Shown here piece by piece: positions 1 through 9,473 of a stretch of DNA of 64,000 nucleotides; positions within the stretch are counted from its first letter, which is position 1, and each line of letters begins with the position of its first letter. This DNA comes from an uncultured Bacilli bacterium. Lineage in GTDB: Bacteria > Bacillota_I > Bacilli_A > RFN20 > CAG-826. The DNA lies in contig CAKPBC010000004.1 in the NCBI GenBank assembly GCA_934140155.1, positions 62,001-126,000 on the forward strand, given 5' to 3'. Position numbers and translations under genes: made by a program. Below the pieces are notes generated by a model. It did no database searches. It had not been told where the DNA came from and worked only from the letters and a program-made list of their open reading frames with translations.

Positions 1-330
1 TATCTAGTTCTATTTATTTTTCAATAGAATAATAGTTTTAATAAAAATTGCTTTGTGTCATTAATACTTTCAATTAATTTGAAAACATTTTTATTATGTT
101 CGAATTTGTTTGTTCAATAAAACTGTTTAATTTTAAAACTATTAATTCATTTTCGGTTTTGACTTCTCAAGTGCAGCATAAATGCTTTTAAGTTTTTAAA
201 ATCATCTAATCCAAAATTGATTGTAGTTAACCAATACTCAATTAATATTAGATATTTTGAGTTCACTTTATAATAATATATAGTTCAAAAATTAGATTAT
301 TCTTCACATTCAAAACATTTTAACGAACAA

Positions 331-411
331 TCAGTCAAATATTTTTTTCAAAAATTCTTCAATTGTAATAAGACTAACCTTTGGGTCTTTAGAAAATCTT
401 TTTGTTTTCAT
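331..411 (-). CDS. possible 26-aa small ORF, maybe a frameshifted remnant
   Basis: An ATG preceded by AAGGA about ten bases upstream opens a 26-codon frame (MKTKRFSKDPKV..., then ITIEEFLKKIFD) ending in TGA. Directly before the stop is a run of seven A. Reading through it in another frame adds about 13 residues ending CSLKCFECEE, so it may be a slightly longer Cys-containing peptide with an indel, or a decayed gene. No family recognised. The rest of positions 1-466 is very AT-rich and shows no convincing gene. Confidence 0.2.
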   Translation of the reverse strand: MKTKRFSKDPKVSLITIEEFLKKIFD

Positions 412-466
412 ATTGTTGCATTCCTTTTATCTATTTATCCAAATAAAATATTCCTACCAGAAAACG

Positions 467-964
467 CTACTTCTTACTATACTTTTCAAGTAATGGTAGT
501 AATTGTTCTAATATCCATTTTTTTACTGTTTCAAAATCAGAATCATAATATATAGCACCTGCTATAGCTTCTAAGTATGGGCTATGTTTTTTATTTACAA
601 CTTGTTCATGAACAGGAATATTAGGCTCACTAGAAAAATGCAACTCATTATATGCATGATCTATCCATTTTTCTTTTTTAATAACTTCATTAAATGTAGA
701 ATTACTTTCCAAATCTTTCTTTATTGTTGTGATTTTTCCTTTGTTGTCTATATTATCAATTCTATAAATTTTATCCGAAAGAACAAATTTAATAAGTGCA
801 TCACCAACGACTGCTAAGCCATCATTTTGATAAGAGTTATTTCTTGTTTTTTTACCTGATTTAATAGCGCACATAGCTTTGGATAAATAATAAATATTAT
901 TAAACTTATATTTTAATTTTTTCTCTAATTTATGCATTTCTACTATTATTCTACTTGTATCCAT
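467..964 (-). CDS. RNase III-fold protein without dsRNA-binding domain
   Basis: The 165 residues cover a single RNase III-type helical domain and no C-terminal dsRBD. The two signature helices are visible: LAVVGDALIKF (residues 50-60) and SPYLEAIAGAIYYD (128-141). In canonical RNase III the first motif is LEFLGDA and the second is ADxxEA; here the first Glu is Ala51 and the second Asp is Pro129, while Asp55 and Glu132 remain. That residue pattern is the one seen in Mini-III (MrnC), which trims 23S rRNA ends, although this protein is slightly longer than a typical Mini-III. A clear AGGAG precedes the ATG. The giant LRR gene lies 40 bp upstream on the same strand. It could be a dsRNA nuclease or a non-catalytic RNA-binding protein; the fold call is fairly secure, the substrate unknown. 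Confidence 0.65.
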   Translation of the reverse strand: MDTSRIIVEMHKLEKKLKYKFNNIYYLSKAMCAIKSGKKTRNNSYQNDGLAVVGDALIKFVLSDKIYRIDNIDNKGKITTIKKDLESNSTFNEVIKKEKWIDHAYNELHFSSEPNIPVHEQVVNKKHSPYLEAIAGAIYYDSDFETVKKWILEQLLPLLEKYSKK

Positions 965-1004
965 ATTGTTCTCCTAATAAATTGTTTAACATAATAAATT
1001 AATG

Positions 1005-4000
1005 TTACATTTGATCTTCTGTAGCGCCAAATATATATTGTATTGTTCCTGATTTATTCCAATTATCACTCCAATCAGTTGGCTTTAACAAAGCCTCACA
1101 ATAAACATTGATTGTACAATTTTTAAATGGGCTTCCATAAATTGTTGTGATAGTTTTAGGAATAAAGATTTTGTTTAATGATGTACAACCATTAAATACT
1201 CCATCGTATAAAGTAGTTACACTACTTGGTAGTTTAATAGTTGTAAGTGATTCACATGATTGGAACGCACCTGTCTTTATAGCTGTTACATTCTCCCCAA
1301 TTGCCACTGATTTTAGTGATGTGCATCTTAAGAACAAGTAACTTTCAATTGTTGTTAAACCATTTGGCAAAACAATTGATTCAAGTGAAGTACACCTTTC
1401 AAAAGCATACTCTCCAATTGAAGTAACACTATTTGGAATAGTAATAGATTTTAATGAAGTACAATTAGAAAAAGCATATTCTCCTATACTTAAAATTCCA
1501 TCTGGTATTACGATACTTTCTATATAAGTATTATTTTTAAATGCGTTCTTTCTAATTGCTTTTACCGAAATGCCATTAATATTAGCAGGAATTTGAGGGT
1601 TACTATCTTGACCAATATATCTAATTAATTTAATGTAATTATCTTCGCTATTGCCTATAACTGCATATTCAAATGATTCAAATATATCATGCTCGCTAAC
1701 ATTAAATTCTACATAATTACTTCCAGCCCACCAAGTATTCCAACCATCATTACCGGTTTCATTTTTATAATAAATAACTATGTCATCTAAATTTTCAAAT
1801 GCATAATCATCAATTTGAGTAACACTAGTAGGAATTTCAATTGACTTTAACGAATCACAATATGAAAACGCTGACTCCTCAATTTTTTGTAAACTCATTG
1901 GTAAATTAATATCATTTAACATTTTAGCGTTATAAAATGCTTTATAAGAAATCTTGCTAATAGTTGTTGGCAATGTGATTTTTTGAACACCACTATTTTC
2001 AAAAGCATAAGGACCGATAGCAGTAACTGGATAATTGTTTATGTATGCTGGAACTTCGACAATCGATTCATTGCCTAGATAATTCATTATGACAATTCTA
2101 TTATTTACACCACTACCAAGTTTAGCATAATCAAATGTTCCATCTGTGCCTATTTCATTGACGTCCCAAATAATTCTTTTCGCTCCACTAAAACTATCAT
2201 TCCATCCGCTTGGTTTTTCGCTACCTTCGCAATAAATAGATAAATTGTTGCAGCCATAAAAAGCACCATATCCAATCCGAGTTACTCCTAAAGGAATTTT
2301 TATCTGTTTAAGCGAAGAACAACTAGAAAATGCTTCACTACCAATACTAGTAACATTATTTGGTATCATAATAGTTTCAAGTTTTTTGCAATCATAAAAC
2401 GTTTTTTCTGGAATTGATGTAATATTTTCCGACATTTCAACGCTAAGTAAATTATCACAACCATAAAATGCTTTGCTTTCTATACTTGTAACACTATTAG
2501 GAATATAAAGATGTTTAATACTTCTATCATTATAAAATGCCGTACTTCCTATTTCTTTTACTTCTATACCATTTATTTCATCAGGTATTGTGATATTATC
2601 ACCAAATCCACTCACACTAACATTTCTAATACTGATATATGGATTATCTTTTGAGCCTCTAATCCAATATTGATAATCACCTAACCAGTCTATTTTTCTA
2701 ACATTAAATATTATATTTGAAAAAGAATAATCTGTCGCCCAATCGTACGGCCAAGTATTTGGAATTTTTTCATAGGCACAATAAATAATTAAGTCATAAT
2801 GACAATAGTCAAGCACTTTGCTTCCCATATTAATAACGCTATCAGAAATGAAAATTTCCATTAAATTTTCACATCCGTAAAAAGCTTCATCGCCTATTGA
2901 AACAATATTATCTAAATTCAATACTTTGCGGATAATCATCTTTTTATAGAAGCATTTCGCGCCAATCTCTTTTACATCCAAAAGGTCAATCTTTGATGGT
3001 ATATTAATTGTGGATTCAGTGCCATTATATTTAATAAGAGAAATATATTGATCACGTGCAGTGCCTCTAATCCAGTAATCATATTTGTAATACGTTCCAA
3101 TACCTCTAACATTCCAATTGATGTTTCTCGTTAAAGTATCATAAGAGCACCAATTTCCACTCCAGCCTTCTGGCTTTTCATTACTAGCGCAGTAAAAAGT
3201 TATGTTAGAACAAAGATAAAACGCATTAGATTCAATAACCTCGACAGTATCAGGAATCATAACTACTGTTAAATTATAACACCCCTGGAAAGCATGTTCT
3301 CTTATCACTTCAACGCCATCTAGGATAACTACTTTAGTTAATTTATTATTAGTAAGAAAAACATTATTTCCTATTTCTTTTACTGGGATACCATCAATTT
3401 CATCTGGTATTTCTACTTCGGTTTTTTGACGCCCTAAATACTCAATTATTTTGATATTTTTGTTTGACTTTGGTCCTTTAATCAAGTACTTATATAAATC
3501 GTTACTTTTAACATCTAATACATTCCAACAAACAGTGCTATTAATTGATTTCCATTGATACGCCCATCCATCTGGTCGTTCGCTAAATGCCGCATAAATC
3601 GTAAGACAATCAGAATAATAAAAAGCATGACTTTTGATAGTTGTAACATTATCAGGAATTATTACTGTCTCTAAATTTTTGCATTCAGCAAAGGCACACT
3701 CACCAATGGATGTAACCTGATCTGGTATTTTAATGTATTTTAATGAGCTACATCCATAGAACGAATAATCGCCAATTGTTAATAATGCTTTGGGTAATAA
3801 TATTTTATTCAAAGTAGAACAATTATAAAATGCTCTTTCATCTATATTTAATATATTATCTGACATTTCAATTGAAGAAAGTGCACTACAACCCGAAAAT
3901 GCACTTTTTCCAATAGAAGTCACACCACTAGGAATAATTATTTCCGTGATATTTGTATTATCTAAGAATGCAAAATCCGCTACACCTTGGACTGGCAAGT

Positions 4001-5702
4001 CATCAATAGTTTCAGGTAATTCAACCGTTTTTTCTAAACCATTATATTTAGAAATTGCAGCATATTTATTATTTTTTGTTCCTCTTATCCAATATTCAAA
4101 GTTACCAGAATTATTAATTTTACTTACGTTCCAAACAACATTTAAATTGCTATTCCAATCATCCGACCAACCGCTTGGTTTATCAGTTGGAGCAGCATAA
4201 ATTGTTAATAAATTATGTCCCTTGAAAGCATTATCTTCAATTGTTTCTATTGTTTCTGGGATAACAATTCTTTTTAAATTATGAATATCACTAAATGCAC
4301 TACTTTTAATAGTTGTTACCTTAGTTCCATTTACTTCTTCAGGAATATTAAAAGTAGAAAAAGATAAATCATTGATTTTAAATTTTTGAAGTGATAAAGT
4401 TCCATCTAAATTATATCCAAATTCACAATAATCATTAAGCCAATTTGCTTTTAAAGTTAGATCAACATCATAATTATTCTTTTTATAAGAAATACTATCA
4501 ATGCTCCATTTATAAAATGTATCACTATCTTTTGTTGTTTCTTCTGCAATATAATCACTAAAATGTGTTACTTCTTGTGATTCAATTTCACTTCCTCCAT
4601 TGGTGTTATAATTAATTGTTACTGACCCGCCATTATCACATATTTGCTTAATGCCATCTGAAAAGGCTGCATTATTAAAATAAATACGTGCTTTAGCTAA
4701 TTCAATTTGTTTAGAATAATCTTTCCACTCAGATTTTTCAAAATATTTAATCGCTTTTTGAGGATTGCTATCTAATAAATTTTGAGCTATAGAATATCTT
4801 GCAAAAGGAACAATCACAAAAATCATAAGAAGCGTAATAGCAGATACTCCAACAATTGAGCCTGATGCAATAGCGCTTATTCTTTTTACCTTTTTCTTTC
4901 TATTCTTTTTTTGTACATCAAATTCTTCTAGTAGTTCTTTATATTTAGTTAACAATTCTTTACCATCTTTATAATCACTAATTGTTTTTAAATTATTATA
5001 TGCTTCTAAAACCATTGAATAATCTTTAATAGTTAACTCCCTATTAAAAACACATTTCTTATAAATAGATTCTTTTTTCTCAATAGCAATTAATTCAATA
5101 CATTTATCAATTTGTATACTTGCATCATCATAATCGCTAATTTTATTAAACATTTCAATTGATTTAGCATACTTTTTAGATTCCATCATTTTTTTAGCGC
5201 TACTATAAATAGATTGTTGTTTCAAACATTGGCACTCTTTAGTTTGATTTAAAGAATCTTTGTATTCTAAAATAACATTAAATAAATCTATCGCTAAATC
5301 ATACTTTTTCTCGTTTTTTAAGCGAATAGCGTTATCATAAATTGTTGATAATCTTTTATTAGCAATATTAGTTTTAATAGATTCATTAATTGAATTTAAA
5401 ATCTCTTGTTCTTCTAAATTACCATATTCATAAGCTTTTTTGTAATTATAATAAGTATCGATAGGTTTATCATACTTTTTTAGTTGATTAATAGAACTAA
5501 GTTTTAATTCCACTAATAGCTTATATAAATACGCTTTTGAATTAGTAGGATCAGTATCAAGAAAACGTTCCAACACTTCATCAGCTTTATCGTAAAGCCC
5601 ATCAGCAAGCAATATTTCTACTCTTTTAAATTGTGAAGGAATAATTGTGTTTTCTTTATCGACATTATTGATTATATTTTGTGATTTGTCTTTGTTTTCC
5701 AT
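1005..5702 (-). CDS. giant TPR-TM-BspA-like leucine-rich repeat surface protein
   Basis: About 1565 aa. Residues roughly 20-270 hold TPR-like repeats of the type YxxAxxLxxxKKYxxAIxxF...DYxxS (for example near YDLAIDLFNVILEYKDS). A Lys/Arg cluster then precedes one membrane helix (ASGSIVGVSAITLLMIFVIV), predicting a cytoplasmic N-terminus and an exposed C-terminus. Outside there is an InlB/Flg_new-type repeat (INYNTNGGSEI...LTLKANW), then seven composite modules of about 150 aa. Each combines LRR_5 units (IPxxVxxIxxxAFxxCxxL) with a linker ending IYCAxxxKPxGWxxxW...WNV and a small YWIRGxKxN element. LRR_5 proteins are usually adhesins or protein-binding surface proteins. An upstream ATG at 5759 would add 19 residues but has no Shine-Dalgarno; GGTGGAG sits just before the chosen ATG. 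No LPxTG anchor is needed because the TM holds it. Confidence 0.8.
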   Translation of the reverse strand: MENKDKSQNIINNVDKENTIIPSQFKRVEILLADGLYDKADEVLERFLDTDPTNSKAYLYKLLVELKLSSINQLKKYDKPIDTYYNYKKAYEYGNLEEQEILNSINESIKTNIANKRLSTIYDNAIRLKNEKKYDLAIDLFNVILEYKDSLNQTKECQCLKQQSIYSSAKKMMESKKYAKSIEMFNKISDYDDASIQIDKCIELIAIEKKESIYKKCVFNRELTIKDYSMVLEAYNNLKTISDYKDGKELLTKYKELLEEFDVQKKNRKKKVKRISAIASGSIVGVSAITLLMIFVIVPFARYSIAQNLLDSNPQKAIKYFEKSEWKDYSKQIELAKARIYFNNAAFSDGIKQICDNGGSVTINYNTNGGSEIESQEVTHFSDYIAEETTKDSDTFYKWSIDSISYKKNNYDVDLTLKANWLNDYCEFGYNLDGTLSLQKFKINDLSFSTFNIPEEVNGTKVTTIKSSAFSDIHNLKRIVIPETIETIEDNAFKGHNLLTIYAAPTDKPSGWSDDWNSNLNVVWNVSKINNSGNFEYWIRGTKNNKYAAISKYNGLEKTVELPETIDDLPVQGVADFAFLDNTNITEIIIPSGVTSIGKSAFSGCSALSSIEMSDNILNIDERAFYNCSTLNKILLPKALLTIGDYSFYGCSSLKYIKIPDQVTSIGECAFAECKNLETVIIPDNVTTIKSHAFYYSDCLTIYAAFSERPDGWAYQWKSINSTVCWNVLDVKSNDLYKYLIKGPKSNKNIKIIEYLGRQKTEVEIPDEIDGIPVKEIGNNVFLTNNKLTKVVILDGVEVIREHAFQGCYNLTVVMIPDTVEVIESNAFYLCSNITFYCASNEKPEGWSGNWCSYDTLTRNINWNVRGIGTYYKYDYWIRGTARDQYISLIKYNGTESTINIPSKIDLLDVKEIGAKCFYKKMIIRKVLNLDNIVSIGDEAFYGCENLMEIFISDSVINMGSKVLDYCHYDLIIYCAYEKIPNTWPYDWATDYSFSNIIFNVRKIDWLGDYQYWIRGSKDNPYISIRNVSVSGFGDNITIPDEINGIEVKEIGSTAFYNDRSIKHLYIPNSVTSIESKAFYGCDNLLSVEMSENITSIPEKTFYDCKKLETIMIPNNVTSIGSEAFSSCSSLKQIKIPLGVTRIGYGAFYGCNNLSIYCEGSEKPSGWNDSFSGAKRIIWDVNEIGTDGTFDYAKLGSGVNNRIVIMNYLGNESIVEVPAYINNYPVTAIGPYAFENSGVQKITLPTTISKISYKAFYNAKMLNDINLPMSLQKIEESAFSYCDSLKSIEIPTSVTQIDDYAFENLDDIVIYYKNETGNDGWNTWWAGSNYVEFNVSEHDIFESFEYAVIGNSEDNYIKLIRYIGQDSNPQIPANINGISVKAIRKNAFKNNTYIESIVIPDGILSIGEYAFSNCTSLKSITIPNSVTSIGEYAFERCTSLESIVLPNGLTTIESYLFLRCTSLKSVAIGENVTAIKTGAFQSCESLTTIKLPSSVTTLYDGVFNGCTSLNKIFIPKTITTIYGSPFKNCTINVYCEALLKPTDWSDNWNKSGTIQYIFGATEDQM

Positions 5703-5797
5703 TTTCTCCACCCCACATATAATAACTATAAAAACAACTATAATCTTACTCTTAAGCATTTTAATATTTTTTAGTAATTAACGCAATTATGTCTTGT

Positions 5798-7804
5798 CTA
5801 TTTTAGGCCTTTTTTCTTTTTATATTTTAAGTAACTTAGAAAGCCAATAATTAATATTGCGGCTCCAAATGAAATACCAATAACAATTTTTACCATGTTT
5901 TTATTTTTATTTTTATGTTCTGGAGTTAATGGTGAATCATCATCTATTTCAGTGTTTTTTTCATGAATTAATATAACATCAAATTCTGTTTGTACATAAT
6001 TATCTTTATCTTCTCCAATATATCTAATCTTTGCTTTATTTAAATTATCAACTTTTAAATTTTCATTGACCCAAGCATAATTATCATTTAAAGTAATTTC
6101 CTTTAAATAAGTAATATCTTTACTAACATTGATTGAAGTTATTACGTTTTCTAATATAGCTTTATTTATTTGATAATAAATTTTTCTTTCACCAGTAAAA
6201 TTATTATTTCCTTTAATTAATACATAGGCATTGCCCGCATTAATATTATCGTGATAAGAAATTGAATAATCATTATTTTCAATTAATTTCAATGAATTAT
6301 AAGATAATTCAACTATAGGTTCTTTTGCAGTTTTATCATAAATAAATTCATTAGTATTAAGGCTATAATTAATATCATCGCTATCAATTGATTTATGGTT
6401 AATGTTAAATGTAAATTCTTTTTTCCCTTCATAATATGAAGAAGTAATCATTCCTTTAGCTATCCCAGCATTAATATTATTAGCGTATGTAACTTCATAA
6501 TCAGTTATTTGTTTATCATTTAATTTAACTATAATTTCTGGTTTTATTTCCTTGCCTGTATAAATATAATCATTTACTTCAATATTGGCATTATCTAAAC
6601 TTTCTTTTTCTTGATTATTATCTTCGCAAGTAAACGCTTTAATTCGAGGAGCGTAATTACTCACTTTATTCCAATAAGAAGAATATCTAAATGATAATGG
6701 ACTTACATTTTGTCCTATCCGAATAAAAGAATTGCCATTTACTTCTACAATAACACTATAATATGTTCCTAGTGTTAGTTTTACTGGCTCATCAATATAA
6801 ATTGTACGATAGCCAGGGAAATCAAGTATTTGTTCTTTTTCATAAACTAATGTTCCGTTTGTTGGATTACTAGTGTCACTTATATTAGTATAAATTTTAA
6901 TCTTACAATTAGTGTTAAATCCGCTTAATCCAATATTTACTGCTTTTAATACTTGATTTGATTTTTTAACTTCAAATATATTGGCAGCATTTTTAACAGC
7001 ATATAATGAACTAATAGAATCATCAAGTGAGTTATCATAAAAATAATTGTAGTCAAAGGCATCACTTTTTTTATACTTAAAAGCATAAACTTGTGAAGAG
7101 TCCGAATCATAAGAAAGGTAAAAATATGGTAAAGATGAATAACTATTCTTTACTAACCATCCTCCATTTTGACTTGCTCCGCCTGGAAAAAATGATGAAC
7201 TAGCAATATTATCATCCCAACCAATTAATGTACAAGCATGAGCAACACCATTTGTACTAGTTTCATTTTTAGGATTATAATAATATGTTTCTCTCGCATT
7301 ATAATAAGAAAATGTCACAGCGCCATAATCTAATATTGCTTGTTTTATTGCATTAATTTTTTCTTCTTTTGTATATGATGAATTAGAAATTTCAAGAGTG
7401 TCAGTTAACTTGAATTTTGAATTATAAAACGGATTTGCTTTATATGATATACTTTCTTCTACTGGACCATACCATTCTGATAATAAAGTAGTAACAATTC
7501 CGACATTACCAAAAGCTTGTAAAAAATCAGCATCACTTTGTTCGCCTTTAAAATTTCCTAATAAATCTTCTTCTCGATTATAACGATGATACGCTATCGA
7601 AGTAGGATTTAAAGAAACACTATCTGCTAAACCATCTTTTAATATTGATGCTTCAGAGGCATTCATCGCTGAATATGCCCAGCACAAATTAGTATTTCCT
7701 TGATCTTTTAGTTTGCTTTCATAACCATCATTTCTTGCATCATATTGTGTTGGTAATGTTGTTAATACAAACATTGCCATTAATAATTTAAAATTCACTA
7801 TCAT
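5798..7804 (-). CDS. papain-family (C1A-like) surface cysteine protease
   Basis: 668 aa. A short hydrophobic N-terminus (MIVNFKLLMAMFVLTTLP) resembles a signal peptide. The protease domain carries the C1 catalytic set: Gln35 and Cys41 in DQGNTNLCWAYSA, His189 in GVAHACTLIGWDD and Asn220 in GGWLVKNSYSS. After it comes a beta-rich segment resembling the lectin-like domain that follows such proteases in Firmicutes (LVYEKEQ...LTLGTYYSVIVEV). Two bacterial Ig-like repeats follow (YTGKEIKPEI...YANNINAG and a degenerate second copy with YHDNINAG). A C-terminal membrane helix ends in a Lys-rich tail, so it is probably membrane-anchored rather than sortase-anchored. No obvious Shine-Dalgarno is seen; the ATG lies 7 bp after the stop of the upstream gene, suggesting translational coupling. 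Function: extracellular peptide-bond hydrolysis, substrate unknown. Confidence 0.75.
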   Translation of the reverse strand: MIVNFKLLMAMFVLTTLPTQYDARNDGYESKLKDQGNTNLCWAYSAMNASEASILKDGLADSVSLNPTSIAYHRYNREEDLLGNFKGEQSDADFLQAFGNVGIVTTLLSEWYGPVEESISYKANPFYNSKFKLTDTLEISNSSYTKEEKINAIKQAILDYGAVTFSYYNARETYYYNPKNETSTNGVAHACTLIGWDDNIASSSFFPGGASQNGGWLVKNSYSSLPYFYLSYDSDSSQVYAFKYKKSDAFDYNYFYDNSLDDSISSLYAVKNAANIFEVKKSNQVLKAVNIGLSGFNTNCKIKIYTNISDTSNPTNGTLVYEKEQILDFPGYRTIYIDEPVKLTLGTYYSVIVEVNGNSFIRIGQNVSPLSFRYSSYWNKVSNYAPRIKAFTCEDNNQEKESLDNANIEVNDYIYTGKEIKPEIIVKLNDKQITDYEVTYANNINAGIAKGMITSSYYEGKKEFTFNINHKSIDSDDINYSLNTNEFIYDKTAKEPIVELSYNSLKLIENNDYSISYHDNINAGNAYVLIKGNNNFTGERKIYYQINKAILENVITSINVSKDITYLKEITLNDNYAWVNENLKVDNLNKAKIRYIGEDKDNYVQTEFDVILIHEKNTEIDDDSPLTPEHKNKNKNMVKIVIGISFGAAILIIGFLSYLKYKKKKGLK

Positions 7805-7811
7805 AAATCAA

Positions 7812-8942
7812 TCATTTTACCATTTCTAATAATTTTTTATCTTGATTTTCAATATATTTATTGAAATCGTTTTTTATAATTTTATTACATTTTTTGAATA
7901 TAAAAGAATCTTTTTTTACTATATCTAAAGGTATTGAAATCGGAGTATCATCAAATGGAGTTACTAAATACATCAAAGCTCCAACAATTGATGATATTAT
8001 GTTCGTTGGTATTTCTTTATAATCACCAAGAACATATGATTTAACAATTTTTAAAAGCACCGGAATGTCTTTAAATTCTTTTTGCTTCGGTAATGCATTT
8101 GCTACTTTTTGTGATTTTTTTAATAATTTATCAACTTGATCCTTAGATTCAATTAACGTTATTGCATCTTTTTTATTATTTTCATATTGTAATAGCATTT
8201 CTTTCTTCTCTTTATTTGTTAGCTTAATTACTTCTACTTTTGGCTTTCTTTTAAACATAATGGCCCAATTCTTTTTGGTGTTTTTTATTCTTTCTTTATC
8301 TTGCTTTTCTTTAAGTTCGATTCTATTTTGTTCAATAGCTTGAGCAACTTTTTCTTCATCATCAGTAAAATAGTTTTCTTTTGACTTCTTACCAGCAATA
8401 ACATCTAATGTATTGGATAAAAAATGCGTATTTAAATATTTAGTATCTAGTTGCAAACCAATTGAAAGCATTTCAACATATTTACTAACTAAACTTAACA
8501 CGATATCAGATATTACTTGAAAGCATAAAATAATAGCCATAAAAATGGTGGAAAATTTAAGTGATAAATTCTCACTTGTCGTTACTAATTCATAAATTGA
8601 TACAGCTATAATTATTAGTTTGAGCAAATACATTATAGATTTAATTACATATTTACTATATTTAAATTTCTTTTTTCTTATTGCTTTTAATTTTCTAGGT
8701 AAGTTCGTTTCACTATTGAATAGAATAGAAATAATAAAAATAGCGATTGTACAAATACATAGTATTGCATAAATAACGAGATACAAAGGTTTATTTATAT
8801 TTTTGATTACTAAAAATATTGACCAAACAGCGAATAAACTTTGACTAATATAAAAAACAATCTTCGATACTTTCTTAATACTTTTAATAATCATATCAAT
8901 AGCGGATCTTGTATTAGCAAATGAAAAATTTAATCCTCGCAT
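7812..8942 (-). CDS. multi-pass membrane protein with DUF1232-like C-terminus
   Basis: 376 aa. Four hydrophobic helices lie in residues about 25-160. A charged cytoplasmic region (about 190-285) follows, rich in Lys/Glu and probably helical. The C-terminus has SSIVGALMYLVTPFDDTP, which matches the DUF1232 (YkvA-type) pattern of a helix ending in P[IF]D..P. DUF1232 proteins are small membrane-associated proteins of unknown function. AGGAGAG sits just before the ATG. The gene ends 7 bp before the cysteine protease, so the two are probably co-transcribed. The DUF1232 call rests on this short motif only. Confidence 0.5.
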   Translation of the reverse strand: MRGLNFSFANTRSAIDMIIKSIKKVSKIVFYISQSLFAVWSIFLVIKNINKPLYLVIYAILCICTIAIFIISILFNSETNLPRKLKAIRKKKFKYSKYVIKSIMYLLKLIIIAVSIYELVTTSENLSLKFSTIFMAIILCFQVISDIVLSLVSKYVEMLSIGLQLDTKYLNTHFLSNTLDVIAGKKSKENYFTDDEEKVAQAIEQNRIELKEKQDKERIKNTKKNWAIMFKRKPKVEVIKLTNKEKKEMLLQYENNKKDAITLIESKDQVDKLLKKSQKVANALPKQKEFKDIPVLLKIVKSYVLGDYKEIPTNIISSIVGALMYLVTPFDDTPISIPLDIVKKDSFIFKKCNKIIKNDFNKYIENQDKKLLEMVK

Positions 8943-9010
8943 AATTCTCTCCTAGTGGTATTTTAACACATTTACGGGAATATAAAGAATTAAATTATTA
9001 ATTAAATAAT

Positions 9011-9368
9011 TTACCAAGAAAAACTATAACTACCAGAATGCTCTTTTGTAGTTAAACTTACTTTATATTTTCCTATATTTAAATTTAAAGTAAATGAAAA
9101 GTCACTATCAATATTTCCTTCATAAAATGATGTAGAGTTATCATAAACTTTTACATTTAAAGTTCCTTTTGAAGTAGTAATATTAACTTTGACTGCTTTA
9201 TCTTCATTGATATTTATTTTGTAATTTCTTGTTCCTTGAAAATAACTATATTTTGCCGAGAATAATGTGGCATTTTGTTGTTCAATACAATTTCTAACCA
9301 CATATGTAGTTAGTTGATGTACATCCAACCAACAAACAAGATACGAATATCGCTAATAATTTCTTCAT
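9011..9368 (-). pseudogene. small lipoprotein gene broken by a frameshift
   Basis: AGGAG nine bases before an ATG at 9368 starts a lipoprotein signal peptide, MKKLLAIFVSCLLVGC, with a lipobox (LVGC) followed by TSTN. That frame stops at a TAG eight codons after the lipobox Cys. The +1 frame, open from just downstream, continues for about 100 residues ending KYKVSLTTKEHSGSYSFSW, a plausible small beta-sandwich domain of no recognised family. Without the frame change the body would have to start at a TTG (9328) with no ribosome-binding site. The simplest reading is a one-base insertion (or a two-base deletion) in an otherwise intact lipoprotein gene of about 115 residues, or a sequencing error. 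Confidence 0.6.
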
Positions 9369-9445
9369 AGTAAATTTCTCCTAAATTTATAATAATTGCT
9401 TTTTTTTCAATTTGTTATTGAAATAATTAACACTACATTCTATTT

Positions 9446-9473
9446 TTTTCAAAGTCTTTGTTTTTTTTCGACT
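9446..9473 (+). repeat. 28-bp dispersed repeat, copy 1
   Basis: The core is TTTTCAAAGTCTTTG, one variable base, then TTTTTTTCGACT. The inner CAAAGTCTTTG is an 11-bp palindrome around a central T. This copy overlaps the 3' end of the EFR1 gene and supplies its last codons (SVEKKQRL on the minus strand) and the stop codon. Two further copies in the same orientation lie at 12598 and 12672. The variable base is T here and A in the other copies. Confidence 0.8.
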
